Source: an uncultured Fidelibacterota bacterium
GTDB lineage: Bacteria > Fidelibacterota > Marinisomatia > Marinisomatales > Marinisomataceae
Direction: 5' to 3'
Length of the DNA: 48,024 bases
NCBI GenBank assembly: GCA_902525615.1
Contig: CABZHT010000002.1
Coordinates: forward strand, 90,001-138,024
In this document: piece by piece, positions 25,268 to 35,800 of the stretch
Layout of the letters: each line of letters begins with the position of its first letter
How positions within the stretch are numbered: position 1 is the stretch's first letter
Made by a program: the position numbers and the translations under genes
The notes under the pieces: generated by a model
What the model was told of the DNA's origin: nothing
Databases searched by the model: none
What the model saw: the letters and a program-made list of their open reading frames with translations, nothing else

Positions 25268-26656
25268 ATGATTTATTATCTAATTATATCAATTTATCTT
25301 ATTGCATTACTTTGGATCGGTTTTAGTAAATCAGATTCCATAAAGAATCAGGAAGATTTTTCGGTGGCAGGAAGATCATTATCACCATGGATATTAGTTG
25401 GAACCATGGCGGCAACTTGGATGGGTACTGGTTCAGTCCTTGGTAATGCAGGAAAAACATTTGAAATTGGTGCAGCCGGCTTTTTACTACCAATTGGAGG
25501 AATGCTTGGTGTTCTAGCACTTACGAAAATTGCAGGCAAAGCAAGAGCATCTGAAAAATTAACAGTACCAGAAATTATTGGATCACGTTTTGGTGATGTT
25601 GCAATGATTTTATCTGTAGTTGCACTTTTAACAGCTTATTTAGTGATTGTAAGTTATCAGTTTAACGCTGGTGGAGCAGTTATTTATACTATTTTTCATG
25701 ACAACTTAGGTTCAAACCTATCTTTAGATCAGGCAACTATTATTGCAGCATTATTTATTGTTGCTTATACAGTATTAGCTGGACTATTGAGCGTTGCTTA
25801 TACAGATGTAGCTAATGGAATTTTGATGATTACTTGTTTCATTATAGCATTACCAATTTTATTGTTTCAAGCTGGTGGATTTGAAGGAATGGCAATGAGC
25901 TTTGAAAATAAAGGTATGCCAAACAATATGTCTTTATTTGGTGTTTTATCATTTAGAGATGTAATTAATTTTACATTACCTTCATTTTTATTGATTCTCG
26001 GAGATGCGAATATGTATCAAAGATTTTTTGCAAGTGAATCTGTTAAATCAGCTCAAAAGGCAACCTTCCTTTTATTCTTTGCTGTAGTCATTTTAGAATC
26101 TTTAATTATTGCAAATGCTTGGATTAGTTCAAGTATGATTACGGATATTGCAAAAGAATCACATGTATTAATCTATGCTGCATACAATTTCCTTCCACCT
26201 ATCATAGGTGCAATTATGCTTGCTACAATTATTGGTATAATAATTTCGACTGCAGACTCTTTTTTATTGGTCCCTACAACTATTTTGATCAATGATATTT
26301 ACTTAAAGTATTCAAATAAAAAATATTCAGATAAAATGATTGTTACTCTCAGCAGAATTTTAGTGTTAGCTTTAGGATTCTTTTCTTATTGGGTTTCAAG
26401 AATGTTTGCCGCTGATACAACTATTTTTGAAAAAGCCCTATATGCATTTACAATTTATGGAACTGCAATTACTCCAACTCTATTAGCTGCATTCTTTTGG
26501 GATAAAGCAACAAAGTATGGTGCTATTTGCTCAATACTTTCAGGTATAGTTGCTACAGTATATTTTGGAAATCAGTGGAGTTTAGACGAGGCTGTTATAC
26601 CGGCACTCGCAATTTCATCAACTTCTTTAATTCTTATAAGTTATTTGAAAAAATAA
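25268..26656 (+). CDS. Sodium:solute symporter family protein
   Basis: A 462-residue SSS-family transporter with about 12-13 helices. Family features are an N-terminal helix followed by QEDFSVAGRSLSPWILVGTM and then ATWMGTGSVLGNAGKTFEIG, a mid-helix VAYTVLAGLLSVAYTDVANG, and the late IIISTADSFLLVPTTILI which supplies sodium ligands in this fold. It is only distantly like the PutP-type symporter at 7.3 kb, so the substrate is likely different and cannot be named. It ends exactly one base before the convergent acetyltransferase gene, leaving no room for a conventional terminator. Confidence 0.87.
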   Translation: MIYYLIISIYLIALLWIGFSKSDSIKNQEDFSVAGRSLSPWILVGTMAATWMGTGSVLGNAGKTFEIGAAGFLLPIGGMLGVLALTKIAGKARASEKLTVPEIIGSRFGDVAMILSVVALLTAYLVIVSYQFNAGGAVIYTIFHDNLGSNLSLDQATIIAALFIVAYTVLAGLLSVAYTDVANGILMITCFIIALPILLFQAGGFEGMAMSFENKGMPNNMSLFGVLSFRDVINFTLPSFLLILGDANMYQRFFASESVKSAQKATFLLFFAVVILESLIIANAWISSSMITDIAKESHVLIYAAYNFLPPIIGAIMLATIIGIIISTADSFLLVPTTILINDIYLKYSNKKYSDKMIVTLSRILVLALGFFSYWVSRMFAADTTIFEKALYAFTIYGTAITPTLLAAFFWDKATKYGAICSILSGIVATVYFGNQWSLDEAVIPALAISSTSLILISYLKK

Positions 26657-27262
26657 TTACTCTACAATTATTTCATACGGCGGACTAAAGATAGAACTCT
26701 CAACACCTTCATCAAAAGATCTTCTGTAATATTCAAATGACTTCCCAGTACCTTGCCAATTTTCTTCGAATGATATTATCTTTATGCTATTATCCTTTGT
26801 ATCAGCAGTGCCAGATAAAACATGACCTGTAATATATCTTACTCTATCACGTTTTTGTGCCCAGCTTAAATAGACTCTTTTTAACATTTTAGCATATCCA
26901 TTGGACTTATATTTTTCCATTATAACAAAAGCATAAGTGTATAAGGTGTTATCCTTACCATAATTTTCATCATTCAATGCCCAAGGCTCCATGGTGAGTT
27001 CTTCTAAAGGGATTCCAATAATGTATCCAATAATTTCGTTTTGATATCTTGCAATAAAAGGAAGAGATTTTTCAGTATTAAAGTATTTTTCAATTGAAGC
27101 TTTTGTGAATACTGCCTGCTTCCCGTATTCTTTAGCAAGGTGTAATGATATTTCAATCAGTTTTGGATAATCAGCTTTACCGATCTTCTCAATTTTTTCT
27201 ATTTGGAAAACATTTGTTGAAGCAATAATTCTAGTTTCTGACTTTCCAATAGATGTTTCCAT
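26657..27262 (-). CDS. GNAT-like acetyltransferase
   Basis: A 201-residue protein with the general plan of a Gcn5-related acetyltransferase: strands LPFIARYQNEIIGYIIGIPL at about 73-92, a central strand TLYTYAFVIMEKYKSNGYA at about 107-125 where the acetyl-CoA loop lies (KYKSNGYAKML in place of the usual R-x-x-G-x-G/A), and a helix KRVYLSWAQKRDRVRY. The C-terminal part ends with ENWQGTGKSFEYYRRSF. Substrate unknown. It is transcribed away from pyrF and converges on the symporter gene. I am fairly sure of the fold, not of any role. Confidence 0.65.
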   Translation of the reverse strand: METSIGKSETRIIASTNVFQIEKIEKIGKADYPKLIEISLHLAKEYGKQAVFTKASIEKYFNTEKSLPFIARYQNEIIGYIIGIPLEELTMEPWALNDENYGKDNTLYTYAFVIMEKYKSNGYAKMLKRVYLSWAQKRDRVRYITGHVLSGTADTKDNSIKIISFEENWQGTGKSFEYYRRSFDEGVESSIFSPPYEIIVE

Positions 27263-27336
27263 ATTCCAATATTAAAAATTTTTAATTCTAGTATGAAGCC
27301 ATTTGTTTGCTATGATAGAATATCTTAAATTTCTCT
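27263..27336. promoter_or_regulatory. Divergent promoter region of pyrF and the GNAT gene, with a 16-base palindrome
   Basis: This 74-base spacer is one of the two longest in the window. It contains a perfect AT-only palindrome ATTAAAAATTTTTAAT at 27271-27286. A near-consensus -10 box TATGAT lies at 27311-27316 on the plus strand, about 20 bases before the pyrF start. On the minus strand TAATAT (27274-27269) could be a -10 for the acetyltransferase gene. No convincing -35 boxes or ribosome-binding sites are visible. Confidence 0.4.
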
Positions 27337-28113
27337 GTGCATTTATTCATCGATAAACTAAAAACAAACATTTCTGATAAAAATTCAAATCTTTGTGTTG
27401 GAATTGATATTGATAAAAAATATTTCAATGATAATGTATCCTTAGATGAAATGATGGATTATTCGATGATGGTTGTAGATGCTACTAGCGATTTTGCAGC
27501 AGCATATAAACCAAACCTCGCTTTTTTTGAAGAATGGGGTTCAAAGGGTTATTATTGGCTCGAAAATTTAATGAAACATATTGGTAATGATCATGTTGTT
27601 ATAGCCGATGCAAAAAGAGGGGATATAGGAAACACTGGCTTACATTATGCTAATGCATTTTTTAATCATTTTAATTGCGATGCTATAACTGTAAGTCCTT
27701 ATATGGGAGAAGAATCAATTGAACCGTTTATTTCAAATCTATCTAAGGGTGCTTATGTATTATGTAGAACATCAAATAAATCTTCAACCTTTATTCAAGA
27801 AGATATTTATTCAAAAGTGATTTCTTTATGTGAAGCATTAAATAATCAGCAAAATATTGGTCTTGTAGTAGGGGCAACTAACGATGATGCATTAATGAAA
27901 GTTAGAAATTCAACAGATTTACCTTTTTTAATTCCTGGGATTGGAGCACAAGGAGGAGATTTGCAAAGCGTTCTTAAAATTAATGAGAAGAATATGGATA
28001 CGACCTTAATAAATGTATCTAGAGGAATTATTTTCTCTGGAAATAAAGATCACGATTCAATTCGTAATTCAGCTAAACAGTATTTAAATCAACTAAGAGG
28101 ATTAAATGGATAA
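27337..28113 (+). CDS. pyrF: Orotidine-5'-phosphate decarboxylase (type 2)
   Basis: Decarboxylates OMP to UMP, the last step of de novo pyrimidine synthesis. The catalytic Asp-Lys network is VIADAKRGDIGNTG at residues 88-101 (Lys93), the form seen in the longer type 2 subfamily. Other family motifs are CVGIDID near residue 20, YKPNLAFFEEWG near 57-68, and the phosphate-binding end FLIPGIGAQGGDLQSVL. The start is a GTG at 27337: an in-frame stop lies at 27316 and there is no ATG before the conserved N-terminus. It overlaps pyrE by eight bases. Confidence 0.95.
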   Translation: MHLFIDKLKTNISDKNSNLCVGIDIDKKYFNDNVSLDEMMDYSMMVVDATSDFAAAYKPNLAFFEEWGSKGYYWLENLMKHIGNDHVVIADAKRGDIGNTGLHYANAFFNHFNCDAITVSPYMGEESIEPFISNLSKGAYVLCRTSNKSSTFIQEDIYSKVISLCEALNNQQNIGLVVGATNDDALMKVRNSTDLPFLIPGIGAQGGDLQSVLKINEKNMDTTLINVSRGIIFSGNKDHDSIRNSAKQYLNQLRGLNG

Positions 28114-28672
28114 AGATTTCATAAAAATTTTTGAAAAAACCCAAGCACTTATGCATGGCCACTTTATTTTATCATCTGGTCTTCATAGTGATACATACTT
28201 TCAATGTGCAAAAGTTTTACAGTATCCAAAGTATCTGTCTATGTTTGGTGAAATATTATCAAACCACTTTTCTCATCTAGATATTGATAAAGTTGTTTCT
28301 CCTGCCGTTGGTGGAATTGTTTTAGGTACGGAAGTTGGAAGGCAATTAAATAAAAAGACAATATTTTCAGAACGATCCAATGGAAAGATGAAGTTGAGAA
28401 GAGGATTTAACATCAATGAAAATGAGAAAATTCTAATTATTGAAGATGTACTTAGTACTGGTGGTTCAATAAAAGAAGTCATTGATCTTATTGAACAATT
28501 TAAAGGAAATGTTGTCGGAGTTGGAGTAATTGTCAATAGAAGCCTTTCTCCAGTTTTCATTCATGATCACTTTTTTTCAATAACTTCTCAAAAAGCTCAA
28601 ATCTTTGATAAAGATAATATTCCGAGTGAACTACAAGAAATACCTGCAATAAAGCCTGGAAGCAATGTATAA
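28106..28672 (+). CDS. pyrE: Orotate phosphoribosyltransferase
   Basis: Joins orotate to PRPP to make OMP, the substrate of the neighbouring pyrF product. The PRPP-binding loop reads IIEDVLSTGGSIKE at residues 111-124, and the N-terminal GHFILSSGLHSDTYFQCAKV contains the orotate-contacting Ser/Gly and Lys residues. SPAVGGIVLGTEVGRQL and FSERSNGKMKLRRGF are the other conserved elements. The 188-residue length is normal. Order pyrF-pyrE with overlapping ends makes a coupled pair; it overlaps the patatin gene by a further eight bases. Confidence 0.96.
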   Translation: MDKDFIKIFEKTQALMHGHFILSSGLHSDTYFQCAKVLQYPKYLSMFGEILSNHFSHLDIDKVVSPAVGGIVLGTEVGRQLNKKTIFSERSNGKMKLRRGFNINENEKILIIEDVLSTGGSIKEVIDLIEQFKGNVVGVGVIVNRSLSPVFIHDHFFSITSQKAQIFDKDNIPSELQEIPAIKPGSNV

Positions 28673-29600
28673 GAGTTTGAAAATTGGATTAGCATTAGGT
28701 GGCGGAGGAGCAAGAGGTGCATGCCATATTGGAGTATTGAAAGTTCTTGAAGCAAATGGTATTGTTCCTGATATCGTTGCAGGAACAAGCGCTGGCTCAA
28801 TGATTGGAGCTATGTATGCTTCTCATCATAATGCGAAAGTGGTTGAATCAAAATATCTTGAACACATACAAAGTGAAAATTTTAACGAGTTAGGATTTAG
28901 ATATATTGCTAATTCAGAAGGAGATGAATCTATTTTTTCTCAAATTATGAAGCAAATCAAAAATCAATATGTCTTGATGGTAAGTTCAAATAGAAAATCA
29001 ATTGTTAAGAATGAAAGATTAGCAAAAGCTGCAGAAATTTTATTTGGAAGTAAACAATTTAGTGATTTAAAGATACCTTTATTAGTTACAGCTACAGACT
29101 TAATGTCTGGAAATTCAATCATATATAAGTCTGGTAATTTAATTGATGCAGTAGTTCAAAGTTCATCAATTCCTGGTTTTGTAGAGCCAACATTTAAAGA
29201 TGAACGTATGCTTGTTGATGGTGGAGTTGTTTTACCAACTCCAGTGACCCCGCTTATCGATAATTGCGACTTTATCATTGCAGTAAATATTACTAAAGAG
29301 GTGGATAATCAACCTGAACCATCAAACATTGTTGAGATTTCTACAAGATCAAGAGATGTATCAGTATCACATCTAAATTCATTTTTGTTGAGTAAAGCAA
29401 ATTTTATAATTAAGCCTAAACACGACAATCTTCATTGGTCTGCTTTTGACCAGACTGAACAGTTCATTGAATCTGGTGAAGTAGCAGCTAATTCATCTAT
29501 TGAAAATCTTTTGGAAGAGCTTGAAAGTGCTTTAAATGTTCCACTTGAAACAAAGAGAGAAACTTTTTGGACAAGAATTAAGAAAAGATTATTTTCATAG
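28665..29600 (+). CDS. Patatin-like phospholipase (RssA/NTE family)
   Basis: A 311-residue serine hydrolase that likely cleaves acyl chains from phospholipids or lysophospholipids. The oxyanion-hole loop LALGGGGARGACHIG is at residues 9-23, the nucleophile elbow GTSAGS at 40-45 (Ser42) and the catalytic aspartate in VDGG at 184-187 (Asp185). No signal peptide is present, so it should act on the inner face of the cytoplasmic membrane. It overlaps pyrE by eight bases and is followed six bases later by dsbD, though no functional link is evident. Confidence 0.93.
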   Translation: MYKSLKIGLALGGGGARGACHIGVLKVLEANGIVPDIVAGTSAGSMIGAMYASHHNAKVVESKYLEHIQSENFNELGFRYIANSEGDESIFSQIMKQIKNQYVLMVSSNRKSIVKNERLAKAAEILFGSKQFSDLKIPLLVTATDLMSGNSIIYKSGNLIDAVVQSSSIPGFVEPTFKDERMLVDGGVVLPTPVTPLIDNCDFIIAVNITKEVDNQPEPSNIVEISTRSRDVSVSHLNSFLLSKANFIIKPKHDNLHWSAFDQTEQFIESGEVAANSSIENLLEELESALNVPLETKRETFWTRIKKRLFS

Positions 29601-29606
29601 CTTAAT

Positions 29607-31406
29607 ATGAAGAAGTTTTTTTTAACATTATCATTTTTGAATATTCTTTGGGCTCAGTTTAGCAATCCAGCACAATTTACTGTTAATATTGACGATGTAA
29701 ATCGAGGTGAAGTTGCGATTATTGATGTAAACGCTGAACTTGATTTTACATGGAGGATTTATGCGGTATATGATGTACCTGAAGGTCCATCCTCTACAAA
29801 ATTTATTATTGAATCAGATATTGTTAATAAGTCTGGAAGAGTCATTGAGCCTGAGCCAATAGAAAAATTTGATGAAGGGTTTGGGAATATTACTAAATAT
29901 CATGAAGGCACTCCCCAATTTAGTATTCCATTAGAATTAAAAGATGATTTGTCAAATGGTACCTACAATGTTGACGTAATTATTGACTACCAGGTTTGTA
30001 ATAATAGCTTATGTTATCCGCCTAACCAAATTACTAAAACAGCAACCTTTGATGTTAAATCAGGTCCCATAAGATCTGATTTTGTTTTTGAAAATTTTGA
30101 TTTTGATAAAGACTCTATATTAGCTATTGCTGATAATAATATAAGTTCATTTCTTGTTCTCGCTATGAGTATGGGCTTCCTTGCTCTTTTAACTCCATGT
30201 GTTTTTCCTATGATTCCAATCACCATTTCATTTTTTATGCATAGAAGTGAAAATACTAATTCTTCTCCAGTAAAAAGTGCTACTGTTTATATGTTAGGTA
30301 TTGTTCTAACATTTACTTTTTTAGGAATGATGTTAGCAATTCTATTAGGAGCATCTGGTGCAAATCAGCTGGCTGCAAATCCAATAGTAAATATGTTTAT
30401 AGCATTTTTATTTATTTATTTTGCAATGTCTCTATTTGGATTTTATGAAATTGAGATACCTGAATCATTAAGAAGACTTTCACTTCAAAAGGAAAATTCG
30501 GAAGGTTATGTTGGCATTTTATTTATGGCTTTAACTTTTACCTTAACTTCATTTACATGTACAGTTCAATTTATGGGATTAATATTGGTTGCTGCCTCAC
30601 AAGGAGAATGGTTTTGGCCAATAATTGGGATGTTGATTTTTAGTTTAGCGTTTGCTTTTCCATTTTTCTTTTTAGCCCTCTTTCCACATTATTTAACAAA
30701 ATTACCTCAGTCTGGTGGATGGCTAAATTCTGTAAAAGTAGTAATGGGTTTCTTAGAACTTGCAGCTGCTTTCAAATTCATTAGCAATACTGACTTGGTT
30801 TGGAATTGGAATATTTTTACATATGAAGTTGTTCTATATTTATGGGCATTAATAATGCTATTTACAGGTTTATATATTTTTGGATTAATTAAGTTTAAAA
30901 ATGATTCGCCAGTTACTTTTTCAATTCAAAGATCATTGTTTGCTCTTGCTTTCATATTTTTTGGAACTTATCTAGCAGCTGGAAATCATGGTTATGATAT
31001 TAATGGTAATATCAAATCTTATTTACCTCCTAAAAAATATCAATCCAATCTTGTTTGGAATAATAATTTAGACGATGCATTCATTATTGCTGCAGAGCAG
31101 AATAAAAATATCTTTATTGATTTTACAGGTGTCACATGTACAAACTGTAGATGGATGGAAACAAATATATTTAGCATTAATTCAGTTGAAGAACTAATGT
31201 CCGAATATGTCCTTGTTAGTTTATATACCGATGCAGGAGAAGGATATTTAGAAAAAAGAGAGTACCAAATCAATCGATTTGAAACTGCTGCTCTACCTTA
31301 TTATGTAATTTTAGATAGTAATGACAAAGTATTATCAGAGTTTCCTGGTCTAACAAGAAACGTTGAAGAGTTTAAAGATTTTTTAAAGACAGGATTAAAT
31401 AATTAA
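29607..31406 (+). CDS. dsbD: Thiol:disulfide interchange protein DsbD
   Basis: Carries electrons from cytoplasmic thioredoxin to periplasmic proteins such as cytochrome c maturation factors and DsbC. The 599-residue protein has a signal peptide (to about residue 17), the alpha domain with Cys131 and Cys136 (CNNSLCYPP), an eight-helix membrane core with Cys198 (LTPCVFPMIP) and Cys318 (SFTCTVQF), and a C-terminal thioredoxin-like domain with C511-x-x-C514 (VTCTNCRWME). All six redox cysteines are thus present. The proline-rich TPCVFPMIP signature is diagnostic. HtrA follows after 35 bases, giving a periplasmic protein-quality pair. Confidence 0.95.
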   Translation: MKKFFLTLSFLNILWAQFSNPAQFTVNIDDVNRGEVAIIDVNAELDFTWRIYAVYDVPEGPSSTKFIIESDIVNKSGRVIEPEPIEKFDEGFGNITKYHEGTPQFSIPLELKDDLSNGTYNVDVIIDYQVCNNSLCYPPNQITKTATFDVKSGPIRSDFVFENFDFDKDSILAIADNNISSFLVLAMSMGFLALLTPCVFPMIPITISFFMHRSENTNSSPVKSATVYMLGIVLTFTFLGMMLAILLGASGANQLAANPIVNMFIAFLFIYFAMSLFGFYEIEIPESLRRLSLQKENSEGYVGILFMALTFTLTSFTCTVQFMGLILVAASQGEWFWPIIGMLIFSLAFAFPFFFLALFPHYLTKLPQSGGWLNSVKVVMGFLELAAAFKFISNTDLVWNWNIFTYEVVLYLWALIMLFTGLYIFGLIKFKNDSPVTFSIQRSLFALAFIFFGTYLAAGNHGYDINGNIKSYLPPKKYQSNLVWNNNLDDAFIIAAEQNKNIFIDFTGVTCTNCRWMETNIFSINSVEELMSEYVLVSLYTDAGEGYLEKREYQINRFETAALPYYVILDSNDKVLSEFPGLTRNVEEFKDFLKTGLNN

Positions 31407-31441
31407 GGAACTTTATGGTGATTTAATCATTTCAGATAAAT

Positions 31442-32830
31442 ATGATGAAAAAACTAACATTTATTTTATTATTTGTTTCAACTTCGTTTGCGCAATCAAA
31501 AGCATATGAATTTTTTAATTCTTTTGCTGACATTGCAGAAGAAGTAAACGAGTCAGTAGTAACTATCACTACAACAAATACCGTTCAATTGGACAGAGAT
31601 GTTCAAAACTTTTACAGATATTGGGGTAGAGAAATCCCAGATGAGTATGAAAGTAAATCTCTTGGTTCAGGTGTTATTGTTGATGATGAAAATGCATTTA
31701 TAGTCACTAATCATCATGTTATTTTTGATGAAAGATCTCAAAAACCTGTTGAAGAAATTAAAGTCCAATTACTTGATAAACGTATTTTTGAGGCTACTGT
31801 TATTGGATTAGATAAAGCTACCGATTTAGCTGTACTTCAAATAGAAGCAGATGATATTAAAGCTGTTGATTTAGGAGATTCTGAAGCAGTAAGAGTAGGA
31901 GAATGGGTAATAGCTATTGGAAGCCCTTTTTCTGCATCATTGAGTCATACTGTTACTGCTGGAATTGTTAGTGCATTAGGTAGAAATGATGTAATGAATA
32001 ACTTAAATACTTATCAAAACTTCATTCAAACAGATGCAGCAATAAATCCTGGAAATAGTGGAGGGGCTCTTTTAAATATGAATGGTGAGTTAATTGGTAT
32101 TAATGCTGCTATTGCTTCAGGTGGTGGAAGAGCTAATGCTGGTATTGGCTTTGCAATTCCTTCAACGATGGTTAAAAAAGTAATGAATGATCTTATTACT
32201 AAAGGATATGTTGTTAGATCTTTCTTAGGTATTTATATGCAAGATATTAATGAAGATTTATATGAGACATTGGAACTTCAGACTCGAAATGGAGCTATTG
32301 TAAGTGACATTGTTGAAGGCAGTCCAGCTTCAAAATCTGATTTAGTAGAAGGAGATGTGATTGTTTCTTTCGAAGGTAAAGAAATCAGCAATGGTTCTGA
32401 ACTTAAAAACCTTGTATCCAGTACTGATCCAGGCTCAAGAGTAAAGCTTGGTATATACAGAGATAATAAAAAGAAAAATATATATGTTACTCTTGAAGAA
32501 AGAGAAGATACAATAGCTGCTACTACAAATGTCAATTATGAATTCGGATTATTATTGGAAAATCCTAGCGAAGACTTAATTAATAAATACAAATTAAATG
32601 AAAAAAATCCTTCAAATATCCAAGGAGTAATTGTTACTGGAGTTGAAGATAATAGTCCAGCAGAAGAAGCAGGGCTTCAAGAAGGAGACATCATCACACG
32701 TGTTGGACGTAAAAAGATTTACAGTACAAAAGATTTTCTTTCTGAAATGTCAAAGTTTGATGATGAATCAAAAGTACTATTTCTTGTTAAGCGTGGCTCT
32801 TCATCCAGATTTATTACTATTACAAGATAA
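31442..32830 (+). CDS. Periplasmic serine protease of the HtrA/DegP family
   Basis: A 462-residue exported trypsin-fold protease and chaperone. It has a signal peptide ending near FAQS (residue 19), and a catalytic triad of His92 (TNHHVI), Asp128 (DKATDLAVL) and Ser206 (NPGNSGGALLN). Two PDZ domains follow, at about residues 255-350 and 365-462 (NGAIVSDIVEGSPASKSDL; GVIVTGVEDNSPAEEAGLQ). This two-PDZ layout is that of DegP/DegQ rather than single-PDZ DegS. ATG codons at 31442 and 31445 are both possible. It follows dsbD, consistent with a periplasmic folding and degradation role. Confidence 0.95.
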   Translation: MMKKLTFILLFVSTSFAQSKAYEFFNSFADIAEEVNESVVTITTTNTVQLDRDVQNFYRYWGREIPDEYESKSLGSGVIVDDENAFIVTNHHVIFDERSQKPVEEIKVQLLDKRIFEATVIGLDKATDLAVLQIEADDIKAVDLGDSEAVRVGEWVIAIGSPFSASLSHTVTAGIVSALGRNDVMNNLNTYQNFIQTDAAINPGNSGGALLNMNGELIGINAAIASGGGRANAGIGFAIPSTMVKKVMNDLITKGYVVRSFLGIYMQDINEDLYETLELQTRNGAIVSDIVEGSPASKSDLVEGDVIVSFEGKEISNGSELKNLVSSTDPGSRVKLGIYRDNKKKNIYVTLEEREDTIAATTNVNYEFGLLLENPSEDLINKYKLNEKNPSNIQGVIVTGVEDNSPAEEAGLQEGDIITRVGRKKIYSTKDFLSEMSKFDDESKVLFLVKRGSSSRFITITR

Positions 32831-32881
32831 TTTCTATACAATTGCAATAATTCCCCTTTTCTTATAAGTTCATAGTTAATT
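32831..32881 (+). promoter_or_regulatory. Spacer before ileS with a weak promoter candidate
   Basis: TTGCAA at 32842-32847 and TATAAG at 32863-32868 could form a sigma-70-like promoter with a short 15-base spacer; the second element sits in a small palindrome CTTATAAG. The start site would lie only a few bases before the ileS ATG. No T-box-like leader can fit in 51 bases, so ileS is probably not controlled by a T-box. Confidence 0.3.
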
Positions 32882-35800
32882 ATGAGCATAAAGAAAGAAA
32901 ATCCAAAAGTTGATTTTGTTAAAAATGAACATGAAATACTCGATTATTGGTCCAAAAATAAAACTTTTGAAAAACTAGTCGAAAAAAACTCTAACGGTCC
33001 AAAATGGAGCTTTCTTGATGGACCTATCACTGCTAATAATCCTATGGGCGTTCATCATGCTTGGGGAAGAACGTTAAAAGATCTTTATCAAAGATATAAA
33101 TCAATGAATGGACATCAATTGAGATATCAAAATGGTTTCGACTGTCAAGGCCTTTGGGTAGAAATTGAAGTGGAAAAAGAACTTGAAATTAAATCAAAGA
33201 AAGAAGTTGAAGATCTAGGCATAGAAAAGTTTGTAAATCTTTGTAAAGAGCGCGTTGAGAAATTTTCTGAAGTGCAAAAGGATCAATCTATAAGATTAGG
33301 ATATTGGATGGATTGGGATAATTCTTATTTCACCATGTCTGAAGAAAACAACTATGCGATTTGGGCTTTTTTAAAAAAATTACATGAAGATGGAAAAATC
33401 TATAGAGGAACTGATGTAGTTCCTTGGTCTGGTAGATCTGGTACTTCATATTCACAGATGGAGATTATTGAGGGAAGAAAGTTGACTGTTCATAAAGGTG
33501 TTTTTGTAAAGTTTCCTTTAAAAGATAAAGAAAATGAAAATATTTTAATTTGGACAACGACCCCTTGGACTCTTTCATCTAATATTGCTGTTGCGGTAAA
33601 CAAAAAAATAAATTACGCAAAAATAAAGGCTAATGATGGATCAATATATATTTTAGCTGAAACAAATTTAAAATATCAAAGATTAAATAAAGAATTTTCA
33701 GAGAAAAAAAATTGGGTAGATGGTGTTCCAAAACTAAAAACATTAGATCAAATTTTCAAAGAACGTGGTGGATATGAAATTGTAGAAGTCATTAAAGGTG
33801 AAAAATTAATTGGTTTAACATATCAAGGACCATTTGATCATTTGGAGCCTCAAAGCTCTAAAGGAGGATATCCAATTCATGATACAAGCAATTTACAAGA
33901 TAAATCAGCCATAGATTGCCATATCATTATTGATGGTGGAAAAGATTCTGAAGGCAATGATATGGTTGTTGAGGGTGAAGGAACAGGGTTTGTTCACATG
34001 GCTGGTGGATGTGGTGCTATAGATAATAAAATATGTAAAAGAGAAGGTTTTGTTGAAATTTCCCCAATTGATAATCAAGCAAATTTCATTCAAGGTTTTG
34101 ATTTTATGTCTGGTTTAAATGTTACAGATCCTGAAACTGCGCAAAAAATTATTTCCAATTTAAAAGAAAGAGATCTTCTTCTATATGTTGAAGATTATCC
34201 TCATATATATCCACACTGTTGGAGATCTGGAGATGAATTAGTATTTAAACAGGTTGACGAATGGTATATCAATATGGATTGGAGAAATAAAATTAAATCT
34301 GTTGTAGATGAAATTAATTGGATTCCAAGCTGGGGAAGAGATAGAGAACATGATTGGTTAGACAATATGGGAGATTGGATGATTTCAAAGAAGAGATTCT
34401 GGGGATTAGCCTTACCGATTTGGACTTTTGAGGATGGAACATTTCATGTTATTGGTTCTAAAGAAGAGCTTAAGGAATTAGCTGTTGAAGGATGGGAAAA
34501 ATTTGATGGAAATACTCCACATAGACCCTGGGTTGACTATGTTAAAATTAAACATCCTAAATCTGGACTTATTGGAACTAGAATTGAAGATGTAGGAAAT
34601 CCTTGGCTAGATGCTGGAATTGTACCTTTTTCTACAATGAAGTATTTTGAAGATAAAAGCTATTGGGAAGAATGGTTTCCAGCTGATTTTATTACAGAAT
34701 GTTTTCCTGGACAGTTTAGAAACTGGTTTTACTCATTATTAGCAATGTCATCTTTTTTGGAAGGCAAAGCACCGTTTAAAACTTTGCTTGGACATGCGTT
34801 AGTAAAAGATGAAAAAGGTGATGAAATGCATAAATCTGCAGGTAATGCTATCTGGTTTGATGATGCAGCTGAAAAGATGGGTGTTGATGTAATGAGATGG
34901 ATGTATTCGAAACAAAATGTAGAAAACAACTTACTATTTGGATATGATAAAGCTCACGAAGTCAGAAAAAAGTTGATTAGTCTATGGAATATTTATTCTT
35001 TTTTCTGTACCTATGCAAGTCTTGATAATTTTTCTCCACATTCACAAAAAATAAATCCTAAAGATTTAACTTTATTAGATAATTGGATTATTTCTAAATC
35101 ACAGCAATTAAATGCTAGTGCAAAATTGAATTATGAAAATTTTGAAGTAGATAAGCTATTAAAGAATGTAGAAACCTTCTTAGATGATTTATCAAATTGG
35201 TATATAAGAAGAAATAGAAGAAGATTTTGGAAAAGTGAGAATGATTCAGATAAATATATAGCTTATCAGTCTCTATATAGTGTGATTTTGGATTTAATTA
35301 AAGTTTTATCGCCTGTCCTTCCGTTTGTAACAGAAAGAATGTATTTGAATATAACTTCTGCGGATAAAAATGAGAATAAAGACAGCATTCATTTATCAGA
35401 TTTTCCTAAATGCGATAATGATAAAATCGATAATGAATTAATTGAGAAAGTTGACTCATTGAAAAAAGTAATTGAGTCTGGAAGAGCAGTAAGAAAAAAA
35501 GCTAATATTAAAGTTAGACAACCGCTCCAAAGCTTAAGAGTATTGCTTAATAACAATGAAATAACTTCATTCATTAAAGATCAAGAAGAGACAATCTTAG
35601 ATGAGTTAAATATTAAAGAAGTACTACTTTCTGATGAAATCAAAGAGTTTGGAACTTTGACTTTGAAGCCAAATTTCAAAAATATGAAAATTAAGTTTGG
35701 AGATGAAATGCAGGATGCTATCAAGTCAATTGGTGATCTTGATCCTGTAAAAGTCACAAAAAATGTATTGAATGGATTGACAATTCCTGAAAACAAACAT

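Noticed and set aside
31405-31426. Mini-ORF (ATG GTG ATT TAA) with an AAGGAA site before the HtrA gene
   Set aside because: Three codons only, no attenuator-like hairpin after it, and AT-rich DNA makes such short frames common; not enough to call a leader peptide.
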